From contig JAZGUH010000451.1 of the NCBI GenBank assembly GCA_037893225.1, forward strand, positions 248,001-312,000: a stretch of DNA of 64,000 bases. The letters run 5' to 3'. The notes under the pieces are model-generated. The model worked only from the letters and a program-made list of their open reading frames with translations. It was not told the origin of the DNA and ran no database searches. The translations under genes were made by a program, and so were the position numbers. Origin of the DNA: Hippasteria phrygiana (taxonomy: Eukaryota; Echinodermata; Asteroidea; Valvatida; Goniasteridae). Positions 1 through 13,179 of this stretch are shown one piece after another (the first letter of the stretch is position 1; every line of letters starts with the position of its first letter).

Positions 1-232
1 AAATTACTGCATTTGGTTGATATTTCATGCAATTATGAATGAGTAAAGCAAGTCCATACCCCAGGGAATTTGACAGGCATGGAGCAATAAATAGACGGTA
101 ATGTGTACACAGATGTTGGCCGGAAAGAAAATAAACATTGCGAGGTTTGAATTTTCTCCACAAGTTTTAACTCTAAGAAGCCGCCGATGATTGCAACATG
201 TAGCGCCAGATCTAAGCTATCCATACATGTCA
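1..232 (+). repeat. Representative satellite monomer (first copy, phase used for all positions)
   Basis: This first copy sets the monomer numbering. By hand count it has 90 G+C in 232 bases (38.8%) and six CpG dinucleotides, at 96, 121, 141, 182, 185 and 204. Palindromes are AGATCT (208-213) and ACATGT (196-201, 225-230). Some copies gain a third ACATGT at 101-106 or an ATGCAT at 75-80 by single substitutions. The main variable positions are 4-5, 10, 13, 42, 76, 81-82, 94-105, 130, 163-168, 173-178, 189 and 221. Compared with the second copy (233-464) there are 10 differences. I found no convincing internal sub-repeat, so 232 bp appears to be the basic unit. Confidence 0.95.
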
Positions 233-1811
233 AAATTACTGTATTTGGTTGATATTTCATGCAATTATGAATGAATAAAGCAAGTTCATACCCCAGGGAA
301 TTTGACATGCATGGAGCAATAAATAGACGGTAATATGTACACAGATGTTGGCCGGAAAGAAAATATACATTGCGAGGTTTGAATTTTCTCCACATGTTTT
401 AACTCTGGGAAGCCGCCGATGATTGCAACATGTAGCGCCAGATCTAAGCTATACATACATGTCAAAATTACTGCATTTGGTTGATATTTCATGCAATTAT
501 GAATGAGTAAAGCAAGTCCATACCCCAGGGAATTTGACAGGCATGGAGCAATAAATAGACGGTAATATGTACACAGATGTTGGCCGGAAAGAAAATAAAC
601 ATTGCGAGGTTTGAATTTTCTCCACAAGTTTTAACTCTAGGAAGCCGCCGATGATTGCAACATGTAGCGCCAGATCTAAGCTATACATACATGTCAAAAT
701 TACTGCATTTGGTTGATATTTCATGCAATTATGAATGAGTAAAGCAAGTCCATACCCCAGGGAATTTGACAGGCATGGAGCAATAAATAGACGGTAACAT
801 GTACACACATGTTGGCCGGAAAGAAAATAAACATTGCGAGGTTTGAATTTTCTCCACAAGTTTTAACTCTAAGAAGCCGCCGATGATTGCAACATGTAGC
901 GCCAGATCTAAGCTATCCATACATGTCAAAATTACTGTATTTGGTTGATATTTCATGCAATTATGAATGAATAAAGCAAGTCCATACCACAGGGAATTTG
1001 ACATGCATGGAGCAATAAATAGACGGTAATATGTACACAGATGTTGGCCGGAAAGAAAATATACATTGCGAGGTTTGAATTTTCTCCACAAGTTTTAACT
1101 CTGGGAAGCCGCCGATGATTGCAACATGTAGCGCCAGATCTAAGCTATACATACATGTCAAAATTACTGCATTTGGTTGATATTTCATGCAATTATGAAT
1201 GAGTAAAGCAAGTCCATACCCCAGGGAATTTGACAGGCATGGAGCAATAAATAAAAGGTAATCTGCACACGGATGGTGGCCGGGAAGAAAATAAACATTG
1301 CGAGGTTTGAATTTTCTCCACAAGTTTTAACTCTAGGAAGCCGCCGATGATTGCAACATGTAGCGCCAGATCTAAGCTATACATACATGTCAAAATTACT
1401 GCATTTAGTTGATATTTCATGCAATTATGAATGAGTAAAGCAAGTCCATATCCCAGGGAATTTGACAGGCATGGAGCAATAAATAGACGGTAATATGTAC
1501 ACAGATGTTGGCCGGAAAGAAAATAAACATTGCGAGGTTTGAATTTTCTCCACAAGTGTTAACTCTAAGAAGCCGCCGATAATTGCAACATGTAGCGCCA
1601 GATCTAAGCTATCCATACATGTCAAAATTACTGTATTTGGTTGATATTTCATGCAATTATGAATGAGTAAAGCAAGTCCATACCCCAGGGAATTTGACAT
1701 GCATGGAGTAATACATAGACGGTAACATGTACACAGATGTTGGCCGGAAAGAAAATAAACATTGCGAGGTTTGAATTTTCTCCACAAGTTTTAACTCTAA
1801 GAAGCCGCCGA
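1..1811 (+). repeat. Left copy of a long-range duplication (49-monomer spacing)
   Basis: Bases 1-1,811 match 11,369-13,179 at an exact offset of 11,368 bp, or 49 monomers. I noted only three mismatches, at 103, 221 and 989. Rare alleles are shared: T at 286, CATG in place of CAAG near 391-394, and ACACAC in place of ACACAG near 803. Identity stops at 1,812, where this copy has A and the other has G. The copy touches the window edge and probably continues upstream. Confidence 0.9.
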
Positions 1812-3901
1812 TAATTGCAACATGTAGCGCCAGATCTAAGCTATCCATACATGTCAAAAATACTGCATTTGGTTGATATTTCATGCAATTATGAATGAGT
1901 AAAGCAAGTCCATACCCCAGGGAATTTGACAGGCATGGAGCAATAAATAGACGGTAATATGTACACAGATGTTGGCCGGAAAGAAAATAAACATTGCGAG
2001 GTTTGAATTTTCTCCACAAGTTTTAACTCTAGGCAGCCGCCGATGATTGCAACATGTAGCGCCAGATCTAAGCTATCCATACATGTCAAAAATACTGCAT
2101 TTGGTTGATATTTCATGCAATTATGAATGAGTAAAGCAAGTCCATACCCCAGGGAATTTGACAGGCATGGAGCAATAAATAGACGGTAATATGTACACAG
2201 ATGTTGGCCGGAAAGAAAATAAACATTGCGAGGTTTGAATTTTCTCCACAAGTTTTAACTCTAGGCAGCCGCCGATGATTGCAACATGTAGCGCCAGATC
2301 TAAGCTATCCATACATGTCAAAATTACTGTATTTGGTTGATATTTCATGCAATTATGAATGAGTAAAGCAAGTCCATACCCCAGGGAATTTGACATGCAT
2401 GGAGCAATAAATAGACGGTAATATGTACACAGATGTTGGCCGGAAAGAAAATAAACATTGCGAGGTTTGAATTTTCTCCACAAGTGTTAACTCTAAGAAG
2501 CCGCCGATAATTGCAACATGTAGCGCCAGATCTAAGCTATCCATACATGTCAAAATTACTGTATTTGGTTGATATTTCATGCAATTATGAATGAGTAAAG
2601 CAGGTCCATACCCCAGGGAATTTGACAGGCATGGAGCAATAAATAGACGGTAATATGTACACAGATGTTGGCCGGAAAGAAAATAAACATTGCGAGGTTT
2701 GAATTTTCTCCACAAGTTTTAACTCTAAGAAGCCGCCGATGATTGCAACATGTAGCGCCAGATCTAAGCTATCCATACATGTCAAAATTACTGTATTTGG
2801 TTGATATTTCATGCAATTATGAATGAATAAAGCAAGTCCATACCCCAGGGAATTTGACATGCATGGAGCAATAAATAGACGGTAATATGTACACAGATGT
2901 TGGCCGGAAAGAAAATATACATTGCGAGGTTTGAATTTTCTCCACAAGTTTTAAATTTGGGAAGCCGCCGATGATTGCAACATGTAGCGCCAGATCTAAG
3001 CTATACATACATGTCAAAATTACTGCATTTGGTTGATATTTCATGCAATTATGAATGAGTAAAGCAAGTCCATACCCCAGGGAATTTGACATGCATGGAG
3101 CAATAAATAAAAGGTAATCTGCACACGGATGGTGGCCGGGAAGAAAATAAACATTGCGAGGTTTGAATTTTCTCCACAAGTTTTAACTCTAGGAAGCCGC
3201 CGATGATTGCAACATGTAGCGCCAGATCTAAGCTATACATACATGTCAAAATTACTGCATTTAGTTGATATTTCATGCAATTATGAATGAGTAAAGCAAG
3301 TCCATACCCCAGGGAATTTGACAGGCATGGAGCAATAAATAGACGGTAATATGTACACAGATGTTGGCCGGAAAGAAAATAAACATTGCGAGGTTTGACT
3401 TTTCTCCACAAGTTTTAACTCTAAGAAGCCGCCGATGATTGCAACATGTAGCGCCAGATCTAAGCTATCCATACATGTCAAAATTACTGTATTTGGTTGA
3501 TATTTCATGCAATTATGAATGAATAAAGCAAGTCCATACCCCAGGGAATTTGACATGCATGGAGCAATAAATAGACGGTAATATGTACACAGATGTTGGC
3601 CGGAAAGAAAATATACATTGCGAGGTTTGAATTTTCTCCACAAGTTTTAACTCTGGGAAGCCGCCGATGATTGCAACATGTAGCGCCAGATCTAAGCTAT
3701 CCATACATGTCAAAAGTACTGTATTTGGTTGATATTTCATGCAATTATGAATGAGTAAAGCAAGTCCATACCCCAGGGAATTTGACATGCATGGAGTAAT
3801 ACATAGACGGTAACATGTACACAGATGTTGGCCGGAAAGAAAATAAACATTGCGAGGTTTGAATTTTCTCCACAAGTTTTAACTCTAAGAAGCCGCCGAT
3901 A

Positions 3902-5742
3902 ATTGCAACATGTAGCGCCAGATCTAAGCTATCCATACATGTCAAAAATACTGCATTTGGTTGATATTTCATGCAATTATGAATGAGTAAAGCAAGTCCA
4001 TACCCCAGGGAATTTGACAGGCATGGAGCAATAAATAGACGGTAATATGTACACAGATGTTGGCCGGAAAGAAAATAAACATTGCGAGGTTTGAATTTTC
4101 TCCACAAGTTTTAACTCTAGGCAGCCGCCGATGATTGCAACATGTAGCGCCAGATCTAAGCTATCCATACATGTCAAAAATACTGCATTTGGTTGATATT
4201 TCATGCAATTATGAATGAGTAAAGCAAGTCCATACCCCAGGGAATTTGACATGCATGGAGCAATAAATAGACGGTAATATGTACACAGATGTTGGCCGGA
4301 AAGAAAATAAACATTGCGAGGTTTGAATTTTCTCCACAAGTGTTAACTCTAAGAAGCCGCCGATAATTGCAACATGTAGCGCCAGATCTAAGCTATCCAT
4401 ACATGTCAAAATTACTGTATTTGGTTGATATTTCATGCAATTATGAATGAGTAAAGCAAGTCCATACCCCAGGGAATTTGACATGCATGGAGTAATACAT
4501 AGACGGTAACATGTACACAGATGTTGGCCGGAAAGAAAATAAACATTGCGAGGTTTGAATTTTCTCCACAAGTTTTAACTCTAAGAAGCCGCCGATAATT
4601 GCAACATGTAGCGCCAGATCTAAGCTATCCATACATGTCAAAAATACTGCATTTGGTTGATATTTCATGCAATTATGAATGAGTAAAGCAAGTCCATACC
4701 CCAGGGAATTTGACAGGCATGGAGCAATAAATAGACGGTAATATGTACACAGATGTTGGCCGGAAAGAAAATAAACATTGCGAGGTTTGAATTTTCTCCA
4801 CAAGTTTTAACTCTAGGCAGCCGCCGATGATTGCAACATGTAGCGCCAGATCTAAGCTATCCATACATGTCAAAAATACTGCATTTGGTTGATATTTCAT
4901 GCAATTATGAATGAGTAAAGCAAGTCCATACCCCAGGGAATTTGACAGGCATGGAGCAATAAATAGACGGTAATATGTACACAGATGTTGGCCGGAAAGA
5001 AAATAAACATTGCGAGGTTTGAATTTTCTCCACAAGTTTTAACTCTAGGCAGCCGCCGATGATTGCAACATGTAGCGCCAGATCTAAGCTATCCATACAT
5101 GTCAAAATTACTGTATTTGGTTGATATTTCATGCAATTATGAATGAGTAAAGCAAGTCCATACCCCAGGGAATTTGACATGCATGGAGCAATAAATAGAC
5201 GGTAATATGTACACAGATGTTGGCCGGAAAGAAAATAAACATTGCGAGGTTTGAATTTTCTCCACAAGTGTTAACTCTAAGAAGCCGCCGATAATTGCAA
5301 CATGTAGCGCCAGATCTAAGCTATCCATACATGTCAAAATTACTGTATTTGGTTGATATTTCATGCAATTATGAATGAGTAAAGCAAGTCCATACCCCAG
5401 GGAATTTGACAGGCATGGAGCAATAAATAGACGGTAATATGTACACAGATGTTGGCCGGAAAGAAAATAAACATTGCGAGGTTTGAATTTTCTCCACAAG
5501 TTTTAACTCTAGGAAGCCGCCGATGATTGCAACATGTAGCGCCAGATCTAAGCTATACATACATGTCAAAATTACTGCATTTAGTTGATATTTCATGCAA
5601 TTATGAATGAGTAAAGCAAGTCCATACCCCAGGGAATTTGACAGGCATGGAGCAATAAATAGACGGTAATATGTACACAGATGTTGGCCGGAAAGAAAAT
5701 AAACATTGCGAGGTTTGACTTTTCTCCACAAGTTTTAACTCT
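3902..5742 (+). repeat. 12-monomer HOR segment, copy 1
   Basis: This segment matches 6,686-8,526 at an offset of 2,784 bp (12 monomers) over about 1.84 kb, with no difference noticed by eye. It includes the uncommon A-to-C change at monomer position 152 (bases reading TTTGACTTTT near 5,715), which recurs near 8,500. The following monomer (5,743-5,974) is present here and absent after the second copy. Confidence 0.85.
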
Positions 5743-6685
5743 AAGAAGCCGCCGATGATTGCAACATGTAGCGCCAGATCTAAGCTATCCATACATGTCA
5801 AAATTACTGTATTTGGTTGATATTTCATGCAATTATGAATGAATAAAGCAAGTCCATACCCCAGGGAATTTGACATGCATGGAGCAATAAATAGACGGTA
5901 ATATGTACACAGATGTTGGCCGGAAAGAAAATATACATTGCGAGGTTTGAATTTTCTCCACAAGTTTTAACTCTGGGAAGCCGCCGATGATTGCAACATG
6001 TAGCGCCAGATCTAAGCTATCCATACATGTCAAAAGTACTGTATTTGGTTGATATTTCATGCAATTATGAATGAGTAAAGCAAGTCCATACCCCAGGGAA
6101 TTTGACATGCATGGAGTAATACATAGACGGTAATATGTACACAGATGTTGGCCGGAAAGAAAATAAACATTGCGAGGTTTGAATTTTCTCCACAAGTTTT
6201 AACTCTAAGAAGCCGCCGATGATTGCAACATGTAGCGCCAGATCTAAGCTATCCATACATGTCAAAATTACTGTATTTGGTTGATATTTCATGCAATTAT
6301 GAATGAATAAAGCAAGTCCATACCCAAGGGAATTTGACATGCATGGAGCAATAAATAGACGGTAATATGTACACAGATGTTGGCCGGAAAGAAAATATAC
6401 ATTGCGAGGTTTGAATTTTCTCCACAAGTTTTAACTCTGGGAAGTCGCCGATGATTGCAACATGTAGCGCCAGATCTAAGCTATACATACATGTCAAAAT
6501 TACTGCATTTGGTTGATATTTCATGCAATTATGAATGAGTGAAGCAAGTCCATACCCCAGGGAATTTGACATGCATGGAGCAATAAATAAAAGGTAATCT
6601 GCACACGGATGGTGGCCGGGAAGAAAATAAACATTGCGAGGTTTGAATTTTCTCCACAAGTTTTAACTCTAGGAAGCCGCCGATG

Positions 6686-8526
6686 ATTGCAACATGTAGC
6701 GCCAGATCTAAGCTATCCATACATGTCAAAAATACTGCATTTGGTTGATATTTCATGCAATTATGAATGAGTAAAGCAAGTCCATACCCCAGGGAATTTG
6801 ACAGGCATGGAGCAATAAATAGACGGTAATATGTACACAGATGTTGGCCGGAAAGAAAATAAACATTGCGAGGTTTGAATTTTCTCCACAAGTTTTAACT
6901 CTAGGCAGCCGCCGATGATTGCAACATGTAGCGCCAGATCTAAGCTATCCATACATGTCAAAAATACTGCATTTGGTTGATATTTCATGCAATTATGAAT
7001 GAGTAAAGCAAGTCCATACCCCAGGGAATTTGACATGCATGGAGCAATAAATAGACGGTAATATGTACACAGATGTTGGCCGGAAAGAAAATAAACATTG
7101 CGAGGTTTGAATTTTCTCCACAAGTGTTAACTCTAAGAAGCCGCCGATAATTGCAACATGTAGCGCCAGATCTAAGCTATCCATACATGTCAAAATTACT
7201 GTATTTGGTTGATATTTCATGCAATTATGAATGAGTAAAGCAAGTCCATACCCCAGGGAATTTGACATGCATGGAGTAATACATAGACGGTAACATGTAC
7301 ACAGATGTTGGCCGGAAAGAAAATAAACATTGCGAGGTTTGAATTTTCTCCACAAGTTTTAACTCTAAGAAGCCGCCGATAATTGCAACATGTAGCGCCA
7401 GATCTAAGCTATCCATACATGTCAAAAATACTGCATTTGGTTGATATTTCATGCAATTATGAATGAGTAAAGCAAGTCCATACCCCAGGGAATTTGACAG
7501 GCATGGAGCAATAAATAGACGGTAATATGTACACAGATGTTGGCCGGAAAGAAAATAAACATTGCGAGGTTTGAATTTTCTCCACAAGTTTTAACTCTAG
7601 GCAGCCGCCGATGATTGCAACATGTAGCGCCAGATCTAAGCTATCCATACATGTCAAAAATACTGCATTTGGTTGATATTTCATGCAATTATGAATGAGT
7701 AAAGCAAGTCCATACCCCAGGGAATTTGACAGGCATGGAGCAATAAATAGACGGTAATATGTACACAGATGTTGGCCGGAAAGAAAATAAACATTGCGAG
7801 GTTTGAATTTTCTCCACAAGTTTTAACTCTAGGCAGCCGCCGATGATTGCAACATGTAGCGCCAGATCTAAGCTATCCATACATGTCAAAATTACTGTAT
7901 TTGGTTGATATTTCATGCAATTATGAATGAGTAAAGCAAGTCCATACCCCAGGGAATTTGACATGCATGGAGCAATAAATAGACGGTAATATGTACACAG
8001 ATGTTGGCCGGAAAGAAAATAAACATTGCGAGGTTTGAATTTTCTCCACAAGTGTTAACTCTAAGAAGCCGCCGATAATTGCAACATGTAGCGCCAGATC
8101 TAAGCTATCCATACATGTCAAAATTACTGTATTTGGTTGATATTTCATGCAATTATGAATGAGTAAAGCAAGTCCATACCCCAGGGAATTTGACAGGCAT
8201 GGAGCAATAAATAGACGGTAATATGTACACAGATGTTGGCCGGAAAGAAAATAAACATTGCGAGGTTTGAATTTTCTCCACAAGTTTTAACTCTAGGAAG
8301 CCGCCGATGATTGCAACATGTAGCGCCAGATCTAAGCTATACATACATGTCAAAATTACTGCATTTAGTTGATATTTCATGCAATTATGAATGAGTAAAG
8401 CAAGTCCATACCCCAGGGAATTTGACAGGCATGGAGCAATAAATAGACGGTAATATGTACACAGATGTTGGCCGGAAAGAAAATAAACATTGCGAGGTTT
8501 GACTTTTCTCCACAAGTTTTAACTCT
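6686..8526 (+). repeat. 12-monomer HOR segment, copy 2, ending at a one-monomer deletion junction
   Basis: This is the partner of 3,902-5,742. At about 8,527 the matching offset changes from 2,784 to 2,552 bp, and 8,527-9,268 then follows 5,975-6,716. The region equivalent to 5,743-5,974 is therefore missing: exactly one 232-bp monomer has been lost without disturbing the phase, as expected from unequal recombination between aligned monomers. Confidence 0.85.
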
Positions 8527-9268
8527 GGGAAGCCGCCGATGATTGCAACATGTAGCGCCAGATCTAAGCTATCCATACATGTCAAAAGTACTGTATTTGG
8601 TTGATATTTCATGCAATTATGAATGAGTAAAGCAAGTCCATACCCCAGGGAATTTGACATGCATGGAGTAATACATAGACGGTAATATGTACACAGATGT
8701 TGGCCGGAAAGAAAATAAACATTGCGAGGTTTGAATTTTCTCCACAAGTTTTAACTCTAAGAAGCCGCCGATGATTGCAACATGTAGCGCCAGATCTAAG
8801 CTATCCATACATGTCAAAATTACTGTATTTGGTTGATATTTCATGCAATTATGAATGAATAAAGCAAGTCCATACCCAAGGGAATTTGACATGCATGGAG
8901 CAATAAATAGACGGTAATATGTACACAGATGTTGGCCGGAAAGAAAATATACATTGCGAGGTTTGAATTTTCTCCACAAGTTTTAACTCTGGGAAGTCGC
9001 CGATGATTGCAACATGTAGCGCCAGATCTAAGCTATACATACATGTCAAAATTACTGCATTTGGTTGATATTTCATGCAATTATGAATGAGTGAAGCAAG
9101 TCCATACCCCAGGGAATTTGACATGCATGGAGCAATAAATAAAAGGTAATCTGCACACGGATGGTGGCCGGGAAGAAAATAAACATTGCGAGGTTTGAAT
9201 TTTCTCCACAAGTTTTAACTCTAGGAAGCCGCCGATGATTGCAACATGTAGCGCCAGATCTAAGCTAT
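8527..9268 (+). repeat. Continuation of the HOR at 11-monomer offset
   Basis: The segment repeats 5,975-6,716 at 2,552 bp (11 monomers). Shared rare alleles include the G at monomer position 4 (8,587 and 6,035) and the TCGCC variant near 8,997 and 6,445. Together with the preceding segment it shows that this HOR copy is one monomer shorter than its upstream relative. Confidence 0.85.
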
Positions 9269-11368
9269 ACATACATGTCAAAATTACTGCATTTAGTTGA
9301 TATTTCATGCAATTATGAATGAGTAAAGCAAGTCCATACTCTAGGGAATTTGACAGGCATGGAGCAATAAATAGACGGTAATATGTACACAGATGTTGGC
9401 CGGAAAGAAAATAAACATTGCGAGGTTTGAATTTTCTCCACAAGTGTTAACTCTAAGAAGCCGCCGATAATTGCAACATGTAGCGCCAGATCTAAGCTAT
9501 CCATACATGTCAAAATTAGTGTATTTGGTTGATATTTCATGCAATTATGAATGAGTAAAGCAAGTCCATACCCCAGGGAATTTGACATGCATGGAGCAAT
9601 AAATAGACGGTAACATGTACACAGATGTTGGCCGGAAAGAAAATAAACATTGCGAGGTTCGAATTTTCTCCACAAGTTTTAACTCTAGGAAGCCGCCGAT
9701 GATTGCAACATGTAGCGCCAGATCTAAGCTATACATACATGTCAAAAAAACTGCATTTGGTTGATATTTCATGCAATTATGAATGAGTGAAGCAAGTCCA
9801 TACCCCAGGGAATTTGACAGGCATGGAGCAATAAATAAAAGGTAATCTGCACACGGATGGTGGCCGGGAAGAAAATAAACATTGCGAGGTTTGAATTTTC
9901 TGCACAAGTTTTAACTCTAGGAAGCCGCCGATGATTGCAACATGTAGCGCCAGATCTAAGCTATACATACATTTCAAAATTACTGCATTTAGTTGATATT
10001 TCATGCAATTATGAATGAGTAAAGCAAGTCCATACCCCAGGGAATTTGACAGGCATGGAGCAATAAATAGACGGTAATATGTACACAGATGTTGGCCGGA
10101 AAGAAAATAAACATTGCGAGGTTTGAATTTTCTCCACAAGTTTTAACTCTAGGCAGCCGCCGATGATTGCAACATGTAGCGCCAGATCTAAGCTATCCAT
10201 ACATGTCAAAATTACTGTATTTGGTTGATATTTCATGCAATTATGAATGAATAAAGCAAGTCCATACCCAAGGGAATTTGACATGCATGGAGCAATAAAT
10301 AGACGGTAATATGTACACAGATGTTGGCCGGAAAGAAAATATACATTGCGAGGTTTGAATTTTCTCCACAAGTTTTAACTCTGTGAAGCCGCCGATGATT
10401 GCAACATGTAGCGCCAGATCTAAGCTATACATACATGTCAAAATTACTGCATTTGGTTGATATTTCATGCAATTATGAATGAGTAAAGCAAGTCCATACC
10501 CCAGGGAATTTGACAGGCATGGAGCAATAAATAAAAGGTAATCTGCACACAGATGGTGGCCGGGAAGAAAATAAACATTGCGAGGTTTGAATTTTCTCCA
10601 CAAGTTTTAACTCTAGGAAGCCGCCGATGATTGCAACATGTAGCGCCAGATCTAAGCTATACATACATGTCAAAATTACTGCATTTGGTTGATATTTCAT
10701 GCAATTATGAATGAATAAAGCAACTCCATACCCCAGGGAATTTGACATGCATGGAGCAATAAATAGACGGTAATATGTACACAGATGTTGGCCGGAAAGA
10801 AAATATACATTGCGAGGTTTGAATTTTCTCCACAAGTTTTAACTCTAGGAAGCCGCCGATGATTGCAACATGTAGCGCCAGATCTAAGCTATACATACAT
10901 GTCAAAATTACTGCATTTAGTTGATATTTCATGCAATTATGAATGAGTAAAGCAAGTCCATACCCCAGGGAATTTGACAGGCATGGAGCAATAAATAGAC
11001 GGTAATATGTACACAGATGTTGGCCGGAAAGAAAATAAACATTGCGAGGTTTGAATTTTCTCCACAAGTGTTAACTCTAAGAAGCCGCCGATAATTGCAA
11101 CATGTAGCGCCAGATCTAAGCTATCCATACATGTCAAAATGACTGTATTTGGTTGATATTTCATGCAATTATGAATGAGTAAAGCACGTCCATACCCCAG
11201 GGAATTTGACATGCATGGAGCAATAAATAGACGGTAACATGTACACAGATGTTGGCCGGAAAGAAAATAAACATTGCGAGGTTCGAATTTTCTCCACAAG
11301 TGTTAACTCTAAGAAGCCGCCGATGATTGCAACATGTAGCGCCAGATCTAAGCTATACATACATGTCA

Positions 11369-13179
11369 AAATTACTGCATTTGGTTGATATTTCATGCAA
11401 TTATGAATGAGTAAAGCAAGTCCATACCCCAGGGAATTTGACAGGCATGGAGCAATAAATAGACGGTAATATGTACACAGATGTTGGCCGGAAAGAAAAT
11501 AAACATTGCGAGGTTTGAATTTTCTCCACAAGTTTTAACTCTAAGAAGCCGCCGATGATTGCAACATGTAGCGCCAGATCTAAGCTATACATACATGTCA
11601 AAATTACTGTATTTGGTTGATATTTCATGCAATTATGAATGAATAAAGCAAGTTCATACCCCAGGGAATTTGACATGCATGGAGCAATAAATAGACGGTA
11701 ATATGTACACAGATGTTGGCCGGAAAGAAAATATACATTGCGAGGTTTGAATTTTCTCCACATGTTTTAACTCTGGGAAGCCGCCGATGATTGCAACATG
11801 TAGCGCCAGATCTAAGCTATACATACATGTCAAAATTACTGCATTTGGTTGATATTTCATGCAATTATGAATGAGTAAAGCAAGTCCATACCCCAGGGAA
11901 TTTGACAGGCATGGAGCAATAAATAGACGGTAATATGTACACAGATGTTGGCCGGAAAGAAAATAAACATTGCGAGGTTTGAATTTTCTCCACAAGTTTT
12001 AACTCTAGGAAGCCGCCGATGATTGCAACATGTAGCGCCAGATCTAAGCTATACATACATGTCAAAATTACTGCATTTGGTTGATATTTCATGCAATTAT
12101 GAATGAGTAAAGCAAGTCCATACCCCAGGGAATTTGACAGGCATGGAGCAATAAATAGACGGTAACATGTACACACATGTTGGCCGGAAAGAAAATAAAC
12201 ATTGCGAGGTTTGAATTTTCTCCACAAGTTTTAACTCTAAGAAGCCGCCGATGATTGCAACATGTAGCGCCAGATCTAAGCTATCCATACATGTCAAAAT
12301 TACTGTATTTGGTTGATATTTCATGCAATTATGAATGAATAAAGCAAGTCCATACCCCAGGGAATTTGACATGCATGGAGCAATAAATAGACGGTAATAT
12401 GTACACAGATGTTGGCCGGAAAGAAAATATACATTGCGAGGTTTGAATTTTCTCCACAAGTTTTAACTCTGGGAAGCCGCCGATGATTGCAACATGTAGC
12501 GCCAGATCTAAGCTATACATACATGTCAAAATTACTGCATTTGGTTGATATTTCATGCAATTATGAATGAGTAAAGCAAGTCCATACCCCAGGGAATTTG
12601 ACAGGCATGGAGCAATAAATAAAAGGTAATCTGCACACGGATGGTGGCCGGGAAGAAAATAAACATTGCGAGGTTTGAATTTTCTCCACAAGTTTTAACT
12701 CTAGGAAGCCGCCGATGATTGCAACATGTAGCGCCAGATCTAAGCTATACATACATGTCAAAATTACTGCATTTAGTTGATATTTCATGCAATTATGAAT
12801 GAGTAAAGCAAGTCCATATCCCAGGGAATTTGACAGGCATGGAGCAATAAATAGACGGTAATATGTACACAGATGTTGGCCGGAAAGAAAATAAACATTG
12901 CGAGGTTTGAATTTTCTCCACAAGTGTTAACTCTAAGAAGCCGCCGATAATTGCAACATGTAGCGCCAGATCTAAGCTATCCATACATGTCAAAATTACT
13001 GTATTTGGTTGATATTTCATGCAATTATGAATGAGTAAAGCAAGTCCATACCCCAGGGAATTTGACATGCATGGAGTAATACATAGACGGTAACATGTAC
13101 ACAGATGTTGGCCGGAAAGAAAATAAACATTGCGAGGTTTGAATTTTCTCCACAAGTTTTAACTCTAAGAAGCCGCCGA
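11369..13179 (+). repeat. Right copy of the 49-monomer-spaced duplication
   Basis: This is the partner of bases 1-1,811. It holds nearly eight monomers in the same order with the same rare alleles, including the T that puts a stop in the antisense frame (11,654). Where the left copy has the unusual bases at 103 and 989, this copy has the common allele, so those two are probably private changes in the left copy. To its right the array changes to block B types, so its end coincides with a domain switch. Confidence 0.9.

Larger units (their letters stand above)
1..13179. repeat. Block A: satellite domain with 12-monomer HOR family
   Basis: This domain is marked by alleles such as ATATGTACAC at 101-110, ACTGTATT or ACTGCATT at 6-13, and CTCTAGGCAG or CTCTGGGAAG near 171-180. 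A run of monomers recurs at 2,784 bp (12 monomers): about 1.45-2.6 kb, 4.2-5.4 kb and 7.0-8.2 kb carry matching monomer types in the same order. Rare markers track the lineages, for example a T-to-G change at monomer position 4 near 3,715, 6,035 and 8,587. Offsets of 10 and 11 monomers also occur, so the HOR exists in several length variants. The right boundary is set where similarity to the start of the window stops; it is approximate as a domain edge. Confidence 0.8.

Noticed and set aside
86..135. AATAAA polyadenylation signals at monomer positions 86-91 and 130-135
   Set aside because: They arise in an AT-rich repeat with no gene or transcript unit nearby, and some alleles (ATAC, ATATAC) remove them freely.
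1..232. Internal half-monomer duplication (positions 8-26 resembling 139-156)
   Set aside because: The likeness is short and gapped and does not extend on either side, so the monomer does not look like a dimer of an older unit.
33..395. Minus-strand open frames of 120 codons, repeated about every 232 bp across the window
   Set aside because: The frame runs from monomer position 163 back to 33 across a monomer junction. Most copies start at TTG, not ATG. Since 232 leaves a remainder of 1 on division by 3, each new copy is read in another frame and the two halves of the product are the same DNA in different frames. No domain is recognisable. It is a by-product of the repeat.
9640..9760. tRNA gene or RNA polymerase III promoter around the GGTTCGAAT variant
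   Set aside because: No credible A box at proper spacing and no cloverleaf; the sequence is an ordinary monomer with one substitution.
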